A stretch of 64,000 nucleotides of DNA, taken from contig JAQTUV010000001.1 in assembly GCA_028707175.1 (NCBI GenBank), forward strand, positions 62,001 to 126,000, given 5' to 3'. The position numbers were made by a program, and so were the translations under genes. The notes below the pieces were generated by a model. That model saw only the letters and a program-made list of their open reading frames with translations. It ran no database searches and was not told the origin of the DNA. Source of the DNA: Sideroxydans sp. Lineage in GTDB: Bacteria; Pseudomonadota; Gammaproteobacteria; Burkholderiales; Gallionellaceae. Shown here in pieces: positions 57,532 to 64,000 of this stretch (positions are counted from its first letter, which is position 1; every line of letters begins with the position of its first letter).

Positions 57532-57885
57532 ATGTTGTCTGGCGTGTCTGAGTTTGTTATTCAGGGAATCACCGAAAATGGTGGTTTGTTCCAGCAAGAA
57601 GGTTGGGCAATCAGCCTGTGCAATATGCTGGGTACGGTGGGGCCTGATGGGCGTATGCTTTATTCCGCCTATGCCCGCCCCGTAATGATCAATGGCGTAT
57701 CATCTGTCGTTATTAGGAATTCTCTTCAGCGCGTTGATCCCAAGGCGTTTGAAATGGTGAAGCAATTTGTTGCCGAAAATCAGCTTAAAGTGCGCTCTGG
57801 TCGCGGGAGTCGTGATGCTGAAGTGACAGGTGTGCATCCAGTCATTGGACAGGAGCGTCGAAGCTTGGAATCAAAAGGCTGGTAA
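57532..57885 (+). CDS. DUF3579-family protein, copy 1
   Basis: The 117-residue cytoplasmic protein belongs to DUF3579 (SEFVIQGITENGGLF, NGVSSVVIRNSLQRVDPKAFEMVKQFV), a family found mainly in betaproteobacteria near murJ. Its function is unknown. The ATG at 57532 has a GGGAGG site about 5 bases upstream; an in-frame GTG lies two codons earlier. The next gene is a clear paralogue, so this is a tandem duplication. Confidence 0.85.
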   Translation: MLSGVSEFVIQGITENGGLFQQEGWAISLCNMLGTVGPDGRMLYSAYARPVMINGVSSVVIRNSLQRVDPKAFEMVKQFVAENQLKVRSGRGSRDAEVTGVHPVIGQERRSLESKGW

Positions 57886-57952
57886 TTTTTGTTAACTCCT
57901 TAGCAGTATTTAATGCCCTTCATTCGAATTTAAGTTAAGAAAGATAAATAAA

Positions 57953-58327
57953 TTGCTCGATAAAAATGACCTTTCACCGGATACGGCAGAGTTTGTGATT
58001 CAAGGTAAAACCAAGTCCGGAGAGCTATTTCGTCCCTCTAATTGGGGGGAGCGTTTGTGTGACATGTTATCGACTACCGGTAAAGATGGTCGCGTTGTCT
58101 ACTCTTCGTATGTTCAACCCTTTACCATTCAGGGCGTGCCATCGGTAGTCGTGCGGCTTTCATTGGAACAAGCGGATCCTCATGCTTTTGAGATGATTCG
58201 CCAATTTGTGATCTCCAATCACCTCCTTGTTCGCGTTGGTCGCAATCGTCCAGATGCAGGCGCGACGGGGATATTCCCAACCATCAGCATGGAGCGTCGC
58301 ACACCCAAGCAAAGCGGCTGGGAGTGA
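57953..58327 (+). CDS. DUF3579-family protein, copy 2
   Basis: The 124-residue paralogue of the preceding protein shares the frame (E/F)FVIQGKTKSGELF, GVPSVVVRLSLEQADPHAFEMIRQFV and the (Q)ERRTPKQSGW end. The start appears to be a TTG at 57953; no in-frame ATG lies near it, and the ribosome-binding site is weak (AAGAAAG), so expression may be lower than copy 1. murJ begins 25 bases after its stop. Confidence 0.82.
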   Translation: MLDKNDLSPDTAEFVIQGKTKSGELFRPSNWGERLCDMLSTTGKDGRVVYSSYVQPFTIQGVPSVVVRLSLEQADPHAFEMIRQFVISNHLLVRVGRNRPDAGATGIFPTISMERRTPKQSGWE

Positions 58328-58352
58328 TTCGCAGGCCCATCCTTTTTACTCT

Positions 58353-59897
58353 ATGAATCTCCTTAAAGCGCTTGCTACTGTCAGCGGATTGACACTGGTA
58401 TCGCGCATCTTGGCATTCGCGCGCGATGTGATCATTGCGGGCATGTTTGGTGCCGGGATTGTTAACGATGCCTATGTGTTAGCCACTCGTTTGCCTAATC
58501 TCTTGCGGCGCATGTTTGCTGAGGGCGCATTTTCGCAAGCTTTCGTGCCGATTTTTGGCGAATACAAGCAACGGCGCGGACACGAAGAAACAAAATTGCT
58601 GGCCGATCATGTCACCACCATGCTGGCTTTGATTTTGTTCGTGGTGACCTTGATCGGCATCATTGCCGCGCCAGTCATCATTTACCTCACTGCGCCGGGT
58701 TTTATCAAAGACCCTGTCAAATTCGATTTGACGGTACAGATGCTGCGCATCACTTCGCCCTATATTTTCTTTATTTCATTGGTCGCTGTCGCGGCGGGCA
58801 TCCTGAATACCTACAACAAATTCTGGGTATCCGCCTTTGCGCCGATTTTGTTGAATATCTGTTTGATCGGTGGCGCACTATGGCTGACACCGTATTTTGA
58901 GCAGCCAATCATCGGTTTGGCCTGGGCATGGTTCATCGCGGGTTTTGTGCAACTGGCTTTTCAATTGCCGTTCCTGAAAAAGATAGGCATGTTGCCTACG
59001 TTACGCTTCAACCTCAAAGACGAAGGGATGTGGCGCGTCATCAAACAAATGGGCCCAGCTTTGTTCGGTGTTTCAATCAGTCAAATCAGCCTCATCATCA
59101 ATACCATCATCGCCTCATTCTTCGTGGTGGGAAGTGTGTCTTGGCTGTACTACGCCGACCGTTTGATGGAGTTCCCCTCGGGGCTGCTAGGTGCGGCACT
59201 GGCGACGATATTGCTCCCCTCGCTGTCGAAATGTTTCGCCAGCGGAGATCATGCGGAATATTCCAAGTTGTTGGATTGGGGCTTGCGGCTTACTGTCATG
59301 TTGGCGCTACCTGCGGCACTGGCATTGGGCTTGCTGTCCGTTCCTTTGTTATCCACCTTTTTTCAACGCGGCGCTTTTACTGCGCATGATGTGGTGATGA
59401 CGAGTTATGCGTTAATTGGTTACAGCGTTGGTTTGGCAGGTATTCTTTTGGTGAAGATCCTTGCGCCGGCGTTTTATGCCAAGCAAGACATCAAGACACC
59501 TGTGAAGATTGGCATCATTACGCTCATCCTCACCCAGTTGATGAATTTGATTTTCGTTAAAGGGTTAGATTGGGATCATGCAGGACTTGCCTTATCGATT
59601 GGCTTGGGAGCGTGTTTCAACTCCGCGATCCTGTTTTACCTGTTGCGTAAAAAAGGTATTTATCACGCTGAGCCAGGCTGGTTGAAGTTCTTCCTTAAAA
59701 TCACCTTGGCAACGGCGACCATGGGCGCTGTTTTGTGGTTTGGCATGGGCACTGCGCAACACTGGTTTGATTCCTCTGGTTGGGCGCGCATCATCAATCT
59801 ATCGTGGTTAGTGATGCTTGGCGTGTCTGTGTATTTTGCGGTGTTGTTTGTCCTCGGATTTCGCGCCAAGGATTTTTCCAAGCGTGGCAGGCATTGA
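58353..59897 (+). CDS. murJ: Lipid II flippase MurJ
   Basis: This 514-residue MOP/MVF-superfamily protein has about 14 transmembrane helices. MNLLKALATVSGLTLVSRILAFARD is the canonical N-terminus, with ARLPNLLRRMFAEGAFSQAF-like sequence (TRLPNLLRRMFAEGAFSQ) holding conserved arginines of the central cavity. It moves lipid II across the inner membrane for peptidoglycan synthesis. The ATG at 58353 is chosen from homology; a longer frame overlaps the DUF3579 gene. The LRR-kinase gene follows after 3 bases. Confidence 0.96.
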   Translation: MNLLKALATVSGLTLVSRILAFARDVIIAGMFGAGIVNDAYVLATRLPNLLRRMFAEGAFSQAFVPIFGEYKQRRGHEETKLLADHVTTMLALILFVVTLIGIIAAPVIIYLTAPGFIKDPVKFDLTVQMLRITSPYIFFISLVAVAAGILNTYNKFWVSAFAPILLNICLIGGALWLTPYFEQPIIGLAWAWFIAGFVQLAFQLPFLKKIGMLPTLRFNLKDEGMWRVIKQMGPALFGVSISQISLIINTIIASFFVVGSVSWLYYADRLMEFPSGLLGAALATILLPSLSKCFASGDHAEYSKLLDWGLRLTVMLALPAALALGLLSVPLLSTFFQRGAFTAHDVVMTSYALIGYSVGLAGILLVKILAPAFYAKQDIKTPVKIGIITLILTQLMNLIFVKGLDWDHAGLALSIGLGACFNSAILFYLLRKKGIYHAEPGWLKFFLKITLATATMGAVLWFGMGTAQHWFDSSGWARIINLSWLVMLGVSVYFAVLFVLGFRAKDFSKRGRH

Positions 59898-59900
59898 TTG

Positions 59901-61211
59901 ATGCACACATTAGCGGAATTAAGATCCGGCAGCTTGGCGGGTATCAAGCGACTTGATTTACTGGATGGACTAACAGAATTTCCAAGTGAGATATTTAATC
60001 TTGCGGATTCGTTAGAGATTCTTAACTTGTCGGGTAACCGTTTATCCAATTTGCCCGACACCCTGCCGCGTCTATACAAGCTACGCATCATCTTTTGTTC
60101 AGACAATCTATTCACACACGTACCTGAAGTATTGGGGCGATGCACCAATCTTGAGATGATTGGATTCAAGGCGAATCAAATCACCCATATCTCAGCCAAA
60201 GCATTGCCCTCAAAATTACGCTGGCTGATCTTGACGGACAACCGCTTGCAGCAGTTGCCTGCCGAGATAGGCGCATGTACTCAATTGCAAAAACTCATGC
60301 TATCGGGGAACCAATTGCGGGAATTGCCAGAAGAGATGGCCGGATGTTCTCGCCTAGAATTGTTGCGTATCGCGGCGAATAATTTTGAACGACTACCGGA
60401 TTGCTTGACGCGATTACCGCGTCTCGCTTGGCTGGCTTTTGCGGGCAATCCATTTAGCGACGCCATCGAGAAAGAAGTGATGGCGGGTCTTAGCGTGAAC
60501 CCTATCGATTGGAGTTCGCTAGATGTCCAACATACCTTAGGCGAAGGGGCATCAGGCATCATCTATCGAGCACATCGCACGACGGAGCAGGGAGCCCAAC
60601 CCGTGGCCGTCAAGCTATTCAAAGGGGCGGTGACGAGTGATGGTTTGCCGCGTAGCGAGAAATCGGCATGTATGGTGGCGGGGGAGCATCCCAACCTCAT
60701 CCCAGTTCACGGACGCTTACACGGACATCCTGATGATGCACTCGGCATGGTGATGCCACTCGTCGATCCGAGTTTTATCAACCTCGCGGGACCGCCGAGT
60801 CTTGAATCTTGCACACGAGATATCTATGCACCTGATGCGAGATTCTCCCTCGCACAACTATTGGGGATCGCGCAGGGCATCGCCTCGGCTGCCGCGCATC
60901 TGCATGCGAAAGGTGTGATACATGGTGATCTGTATGCGCACAACATCTTGTGGAACGAAAAGGGGGAATGCCTGCTGGGTGATTTTGGCGCAGCCTCATT
61001 TTTGCCGACGCACGATGAAGCGCTAAAACAAGGATTGCAACGTATCGAGGTGCGCGCTTTCGGTTGTTTGCTCGAAGAGTTATTGGCTCGCTGCGATGCC
61101 TCGTCGTATGTTTTGCGTGATTTACAAGTCAGATGCACTCAAGCTGAAGTGAGCGCCCGACCATCGTTCGATGAGATCAGGCGCGAGTTGAAATCACTTA
61201 TCGTTCAGTAG
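59901..61211 (+). CDS. Leucine-rich-repeat protein kinase
   Basis: The 436-residue protein fuses about seven 23-residue LRRs (residues about 18-200; for example LEILNLSGNRLSNLPDTLPR) to a compact Ser/Thr/Tyr-type kinase domain. The kinase has a Gly-rich loop LGEGASGIIYRA, the lysine in VAVKLFK, the catalytic loop HGDLYAHNIL (Asp and Asn present; HGD instead of HRD) and GDFGAAS. It therefore looks active. No transmembrane segment is seen. It begins 3 bases after murJ and is probably co-expressed. Its targets are unknown. The 3' end overlaps the convergent nitroreductase gene by 18 bases. Confidence 0.88.
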   Translation: MHTLAELRSGSLAGIKRLDLLDGLTEFPSEIFNLADSLEILNLSGNRLSNLPDTLPRLYKLRIIFCSDNLFTHVPEVLGRCTNLEMIGFKANQITHISAKALPSKLRWLILTDNRLQQLPAEIGACTQLQKLMLSGNQLRELPEEMAGCSRLELLRIAANNFERLPDCLTRLPRLAWLAFAGNPFSDAIEKEVMAGLSVNPIDWSSLDVQHTLGEGASGIIYRAHRTTEQGAQPVAVKLFKGAVTSDGLPRSEKSACMVAGEHPNLIPVHGRLHGHPDDALGMVMPLVDPSFINLAGPPSLESCTRDIYAPDARFSLAQLLGIAQGIASAAAHLHAKGVIHGDLYAHNILWNEKGECLLGDFGAASFLPTHDEALKQGLQRIEVRAFGCLLEELLARCDASSYVLRDLQVRCTQAEVSARPSFDEIRRELKSLIVQ

Positions 61212-61934
61212 TCCTTGCATCGCCGCCACGGGCTTCACCTGTGGGAAATAGACATGCTTCAGATTGTTGCCTAGGTTCTGCGACCACGTGAGTCCATCAG
61301 TTCGCCCTAATTGATTCCAATATTCCATGATGGTTGTGTCGTAGCTGTCGATGGCTGCTTGATAGTGCGAAGCATCGTAGTGTTCGTCATGACGGAAGGT
61401 GCTCACCTCCATGCGCGGTTTAAGTGGTGCATCTTTTTCGACGTGACCAATACACAAGCCGACGAGAGGGAAGGTGAGGGGAGGCAGTCCGAGTAGATCG
61501 ACCAAGGCTTGCGGGTTGCGACGGATGCCGCCGATAGGCACGATGCCCAAGCCTAAGGAGCGCGCCGCCACCATCATGTTGGCCAACACCAATCCTGCAT
61601 CTATCCCCGCAACGATCAATCCTTCCATGCTCTCGTGGATGACTTGCATCTGCTCGGCCTTGCGTACGCCCATGTCGGTCTTGTTGAAGTCGGCCACGAG
61701 CGTGATGAACACAGGCGCTTGAGCGATCCAAGCTTGCCCGCCCGCCAACTCGGCGATCTTGGCTTTGCGTTCTACGTCACGCACTACGATGGCCGAGATC
61801 TCTTGCGCGTTCATCGAGCTAGGGGCACGATGGCCCGCTTCGATGATTGCCTGCAACATCTCGTCGCTGACAGGCTGGGCCTTGTAGCTACGGATGCTGC
61901 GGTGGCTGTGTTGGAGTTTGATTGTTTCGTTCAT
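61194..61934 (-). CDS. NfsA-type NADPH-dependent FMN oxidoreductase (nitroreductase)
   Basis: The 246-residue protein matches the oxygen-insensitive nitroreductase A/FRP group: HRSIRSYKAQPVSDEMLQAIIEAGHRAPSSMNAQ binds FMN phosphate, and LGLGIVPIGGIRRNP is typical. It reduces nitro compounds or quinones with NADPH. The start ATG overlaps the stop of the downstream-lying cysB-type gene as ATGA, so the two genes form an operon with the regulator first. Confidence 0.9.
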   Translation of the reverse strand: MNETIKLQHSHRSIRSYKAQPVSDEMLQAIIEAGHRAPSSMNAQEISAIVVRDVERKAKIAELAGGQAWIAQAPVFITLVADFNKTDMGVRKAEQMQVIHESMEGLIVAGIDAGLVLANMMVAARSLGLGIVPIGGIRRNPQALVDLLGLPPLTFPLVGLCIGHVEKDAPLKPRMEVSTFRHDEHYDASHYQAAIDSYDTTIMEYWNQLGRTDGLTWSQNLGNNLKHVYFPQVKPVAAMQGLLNDK

Positions 61935-62869
61935 AGTGCATCCTGTGGGTTTTGATGAAGTGCCTTGCTAACGATCTCGCGCGTAAGGTGGGGGGCGAAC
62001 AGTTCGATGAAATGATAGCCGAACCCGCGCAGGTATTGATTCTTGCGAATGGCGATGCGAGTCGTGCTGGCTTCGAATAGATGTCCTGCATCGATCATCT
62101 TCAAGTGTTTGTCACGATCGGGTACGAAAGCCATCTGCGCTACGATTCCGACGCCCATCCCTAACTCCACATAAGTCTTGATGACATCGGCATCGATAGC
62201 CGTCAGCGCGATGTTAGGCGTGATCCCGGCTTCACTGAAAGCTTGGTTGATCTTGTTGCGTCCGGTGAAGGCGAAGTCGTAAGTGATGATCGGGTATTGA
62301 GCGAGCTTCTTCAGCGTCAATCGTTTTTCTTGCAGCAACGGATGTTTGGGCGGCACCACTACGCAGTGATGCCATTCATAGCAAGGTAAGGTCACCAACT
62401 CATCGTATAGAGCCAAACTCTCGGTGGCGATGCCAATGTCCACCTCGCCACTCAGCACCTGCTCCGCGATCTGTGTCGGGCTACCTTGGTGCAGTCCTAG
62501 CTTCACATCGGGATAGTGCTGTGTGAACTGTTTGACGACGGAGGGGAGCGCGTAGCGTGCTTGGGTATGGGTCGTAGCGATGGTGAGTGCGCCGCCTTGC
62601 TGGTTCTTGAAATCAGATCCCAGCTGCTTCAAATTGTTTGCATCGAGCAGCATGCGCGTAGCGACTTCGACGATCAGCTTTCCCGGGTCGGTCAGCGCGG
62701 CCAGGCGCTTGCCATTGCGCACGAATATATCGACCCCTAGTTCCTCTTCCAATAGTTTGATTTGTTTGCTGATGCCAGGTTGTGAGGTGAAGAGTGCGGC
62801 AGCGGCAGCAGAGATGCTCAAGTTGTTCTTCACGATCTCATTCAAGTAGCGTAATTGCTGCAAATTCAT
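61931..62869 (-). CDS. cysB: CysB-type LysR-family regulator
   Basis: The 312-residue protein has an N-terminal winged helix-turn-helix (LRYLNEIVKNNLSISAAAAALFTSQPGISKQIKLLEEELG) and a periplasmic-binding-like effector domain with TTHTQARYALP, typical of CysB/Cbl, which sense acetylserine or sulfate. It should control sulfur-assimilation genes; the divergent TauE/SafE permease gene is a likely target. The ATG at 62869 has a GGAG site 7 bases upstream; a longer frame to 62884 is less likely. Confidence 0.9.
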   Translation of the reverse strand: MNLQQLRYLNEIVKNNLSISAAAAALFTSQPGISKQIKLLEEELGVDIFVRNGKRLAALTDPGKLIVEVATRMLLDANNLKQLGSDFKNQQGGALTIATTHTQARYALPSVVKQFTQHYPDVKLGLHQGSPTQIAEQVLSGEVDIGIATESLALYDELVTLPCYEWHHCVVVPPKHPLLQEKRLTLKKLAQYPIITYDFAFTGRNKINQAFSEAGITPNIALTAIDADVIKTYVELGMGVGIVAQMAFVPDRDKHLKMIDAGHLFEASTTRIAIRKNQYLRGFGYHFIELFAPHLTREIVSKALHQNPQDAL

Positions 62870-62971
62870 GGCGCGACTCCTCATAACGTATGGTTATATC
62901 ATCTTAACATATCACCATTTAATAAAGATAAGCCGCTCCGTTACTATGCGCACCTCTTTAAGGAGTATCGC

Positions 62972-63754
62972 GTGGATTGGCTCTATACCCTGTCGGGTTT
63001 TCTGGTTGGTTTGATCGTGGGTGTGACTGGCGTGGGCGGTGGCTCATTGATGACACCGTTGCTGGTCTTGTTCTTCGGTGTGTCGCCTGCGACGGCGGTA
63101 GGTACCGATCTGTTGTATGCCTCGATCACCAAAAGTATGGGCGGCTGGGTACATGCCGTCAAAGGCTCGGTGGATTGGAAAGTGGTCAAGCTGTTGGCGC
63201 TGGGCAGTATCCCTGCCGCCATTATCACCATCGCCTCTCTCAAGATGTTGGCTCTCGAAGAAAAGACGCTACGCAGCTTGGTCACCAGTGTGCTGAGTGT
63301 GGCGCTTTTGGCAACGGCGGCGGTACTGCTGTTGAAAGATTGGATTAAGAAAATAGCGCTACGTGATGACGGTACGGTTTATGAACTGCATCATCGTTAT
63401 TTACCCGCCGCCACTATCGCGACTGGTGTTGTGGTCGGTGCACTTGTGACAGTCTCATCCATCGGTGCCGGCGTGTTGGGCACGGTGGCGATCTTGTTCT
63501 TGTATCCACGCCTACCTGCTGTGAAGGTGGTCGGTACAGACATCGTACATGCGGTTCCTTTGACTGCGGTGGCGGGCATGGGGCACATGGCGCTGGGTAC
63601 GGTCGACTTTGTGTTGCTCGGAAGTTTGTTGCTGGGTTCGTTGCCGGGCATCTATATCGGCAGTCACTTGAGCGCCAAGGTTCCAGAGAAAGTATTGCGT
63701 CCTTTGTTGGCAATCATGTTGCTCATCATCGGATTGAAGATGGTGTTTTATTAA
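62972..63754 (+). CDS. TauE/SafE-family sulfite/organosulfonate exporter
   Basis: The 260-residue membrane protein has about 8 helices. The family glycine-rich signature GFLVGLIVGVTGVGGGSLMTPLL lies near the N-terminus, repeated in weaker form in the second half (TVSSIGAGVLGTVAILFLYPRLP). It probably moves sulfite, sulfate or a sulfonate; being divergent from a CysB-type regulator supports a sulfur role. The start is a GTG at 62972 with a perfect AAGGAG 7 bases upstream; longer readings into cysB are rejected. Confidence 0.9.
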   Translation: MDWLYTLSGFLVGLIVGVTGVGGGSLMTPLLVLFFGVSPATAVGTDLLYASITKSMGGWVHAVKGSVDWKVVKLLALGSIPAAIITIASLKMLALEEKTLRSLVTSVLSVALLATAAVLLLKDWIKKIALRDDGTVYELHHRYLPAATIATGVVVGALVTVSSIGAGVLGTVAILFLYPRLPAVKVVGTDIVHAVPLTAVAGMGHMALGTVDFVLLGSLLLGSLPGIYIGSHLSAKVPEKVLRPLLAIMLLIIGLKMVFY

Positions 63755-63766
63755 GTGAGGTGAAGT

Positions 63767-63994
63767 ATGAGTACGAACAACCCAAATAAGCCAAAACAAG
63801 TGAGCTGGTTCAACGGCTGTGGTGGACGTATCGGCGTCGTGGTCGGTCAGACTGGTGAGTACGCCTACATCGGGGCTGCCTTGCGCCACGATGAAGATTC
63901 GGATGTTGCGCACATCTTGGCGTATGGCGCCAAGTTCCCGCTGGAGGCGGCTTTGCTGTTGCCTGTCTCCAAAAGCTACCCAGTAGAGGCATAA
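63767..63994 (+). CDS. Small conserved-looking protein, function unknown
   Basis: The 75-residue soluble protein has a glycine-rich middle (WFNGCGGRIGVVVGQTGEYAY) and a hydrophobic end (LEAALLLPVS). No family is recognised. The ATG has a GTGAGGTGAAG site upstream and follows the permease gene by 12 bases, so it is probably in the same transcript. Another ATG at 63997 may open the next gene, cut by the window end. Confidence 0.65.
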   Translation: MSTNNPNKPKQVSWFNGCGGRIGVVVGQTGEYAYIGAALRHDEDSDVAHILAYGAKFPLEAALLLPVSKSYPVEA

Positions 63995-64000
63995 CGATGT

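Overview
The window looks like a chromosome segment of a betaproteobacterium, probably of the Nitrosomonadales/Gallionellaceae type. This is inference from the mix of genes: a pel exopolysaccharide operon, an Acr3-type ars operon, tandem DUF3579 genes before murJ, tamAB and a CysB regulator. No rRNA or tRNA gene and no insertion sequence was seen. The ends cut through a pelD gene on the left and stop just after a small unknown gene on the right.

Layout. 1-4469: end of a pel operon (pelD', pelE, pelF, pelG), giving a cyclic-di-GMP-controlled exopolysaccharide. 4577-9668: zinc-ribbon protein, DUF502 membrane protein, aspS, a secreted guanyl-specific ribonuclease with a barstar-type inhibitor, nudB and nadA. 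9686-16141: a 902-residue membrane-anchored coiled-coil protein, an EEP-family phosphatase/nuclease with clsB, and an Atm1-type ABC exporter. 16260-22978: pbpG, a tiny membrane-protein gene on the opposite strand, then tamA-tamB. 23092-27750: a dual-specificity phosphatase divergent from arsR-arsC-arsD-arsA-acr3.

27776-44367 is a complete type I-C CRISPR-Cas locus. The array has 90 full 37-nt repeats (89 spacers plus a decayed terminal repeat). Its leader lies on the right, next to cas2, and it is read leftwards. The minus-strand order is WYL regulator, cas3, cas5c, cas8c, cas7, a 97-residue one-helix membrane protein, then cas4, cas1, cas2. A plus-strand RelE/ParE-type toxin-antitoxin pair sits between the interference genes and the adaptation genes. 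It shares a 50-bp divergent intergenic region with cas4. This arrangement (addiction module plus unknown membrane protein inside a I-C locus) is the strongest candidate here for an undescribed system.

44368-64000 is mostly housekeeping. First come proB, obgE, rpmA, rplU, rho and trxA. A long co-directional stretch follows: methyltransferase, DJ-1, PAP2, YajQ, PpnP, macro domain, argG, DUF2798, argF, argD, rpsT. On the plus strand are two DUF3579 paralogues, murJ and an LRR-protein kinase. The right end has a nitroreductase, a CysB-type regulator, a TauE/SafE permease and a small unknown protein. Four putative promoters share the string TATAATGCGC, including those of rplU and rpsT.
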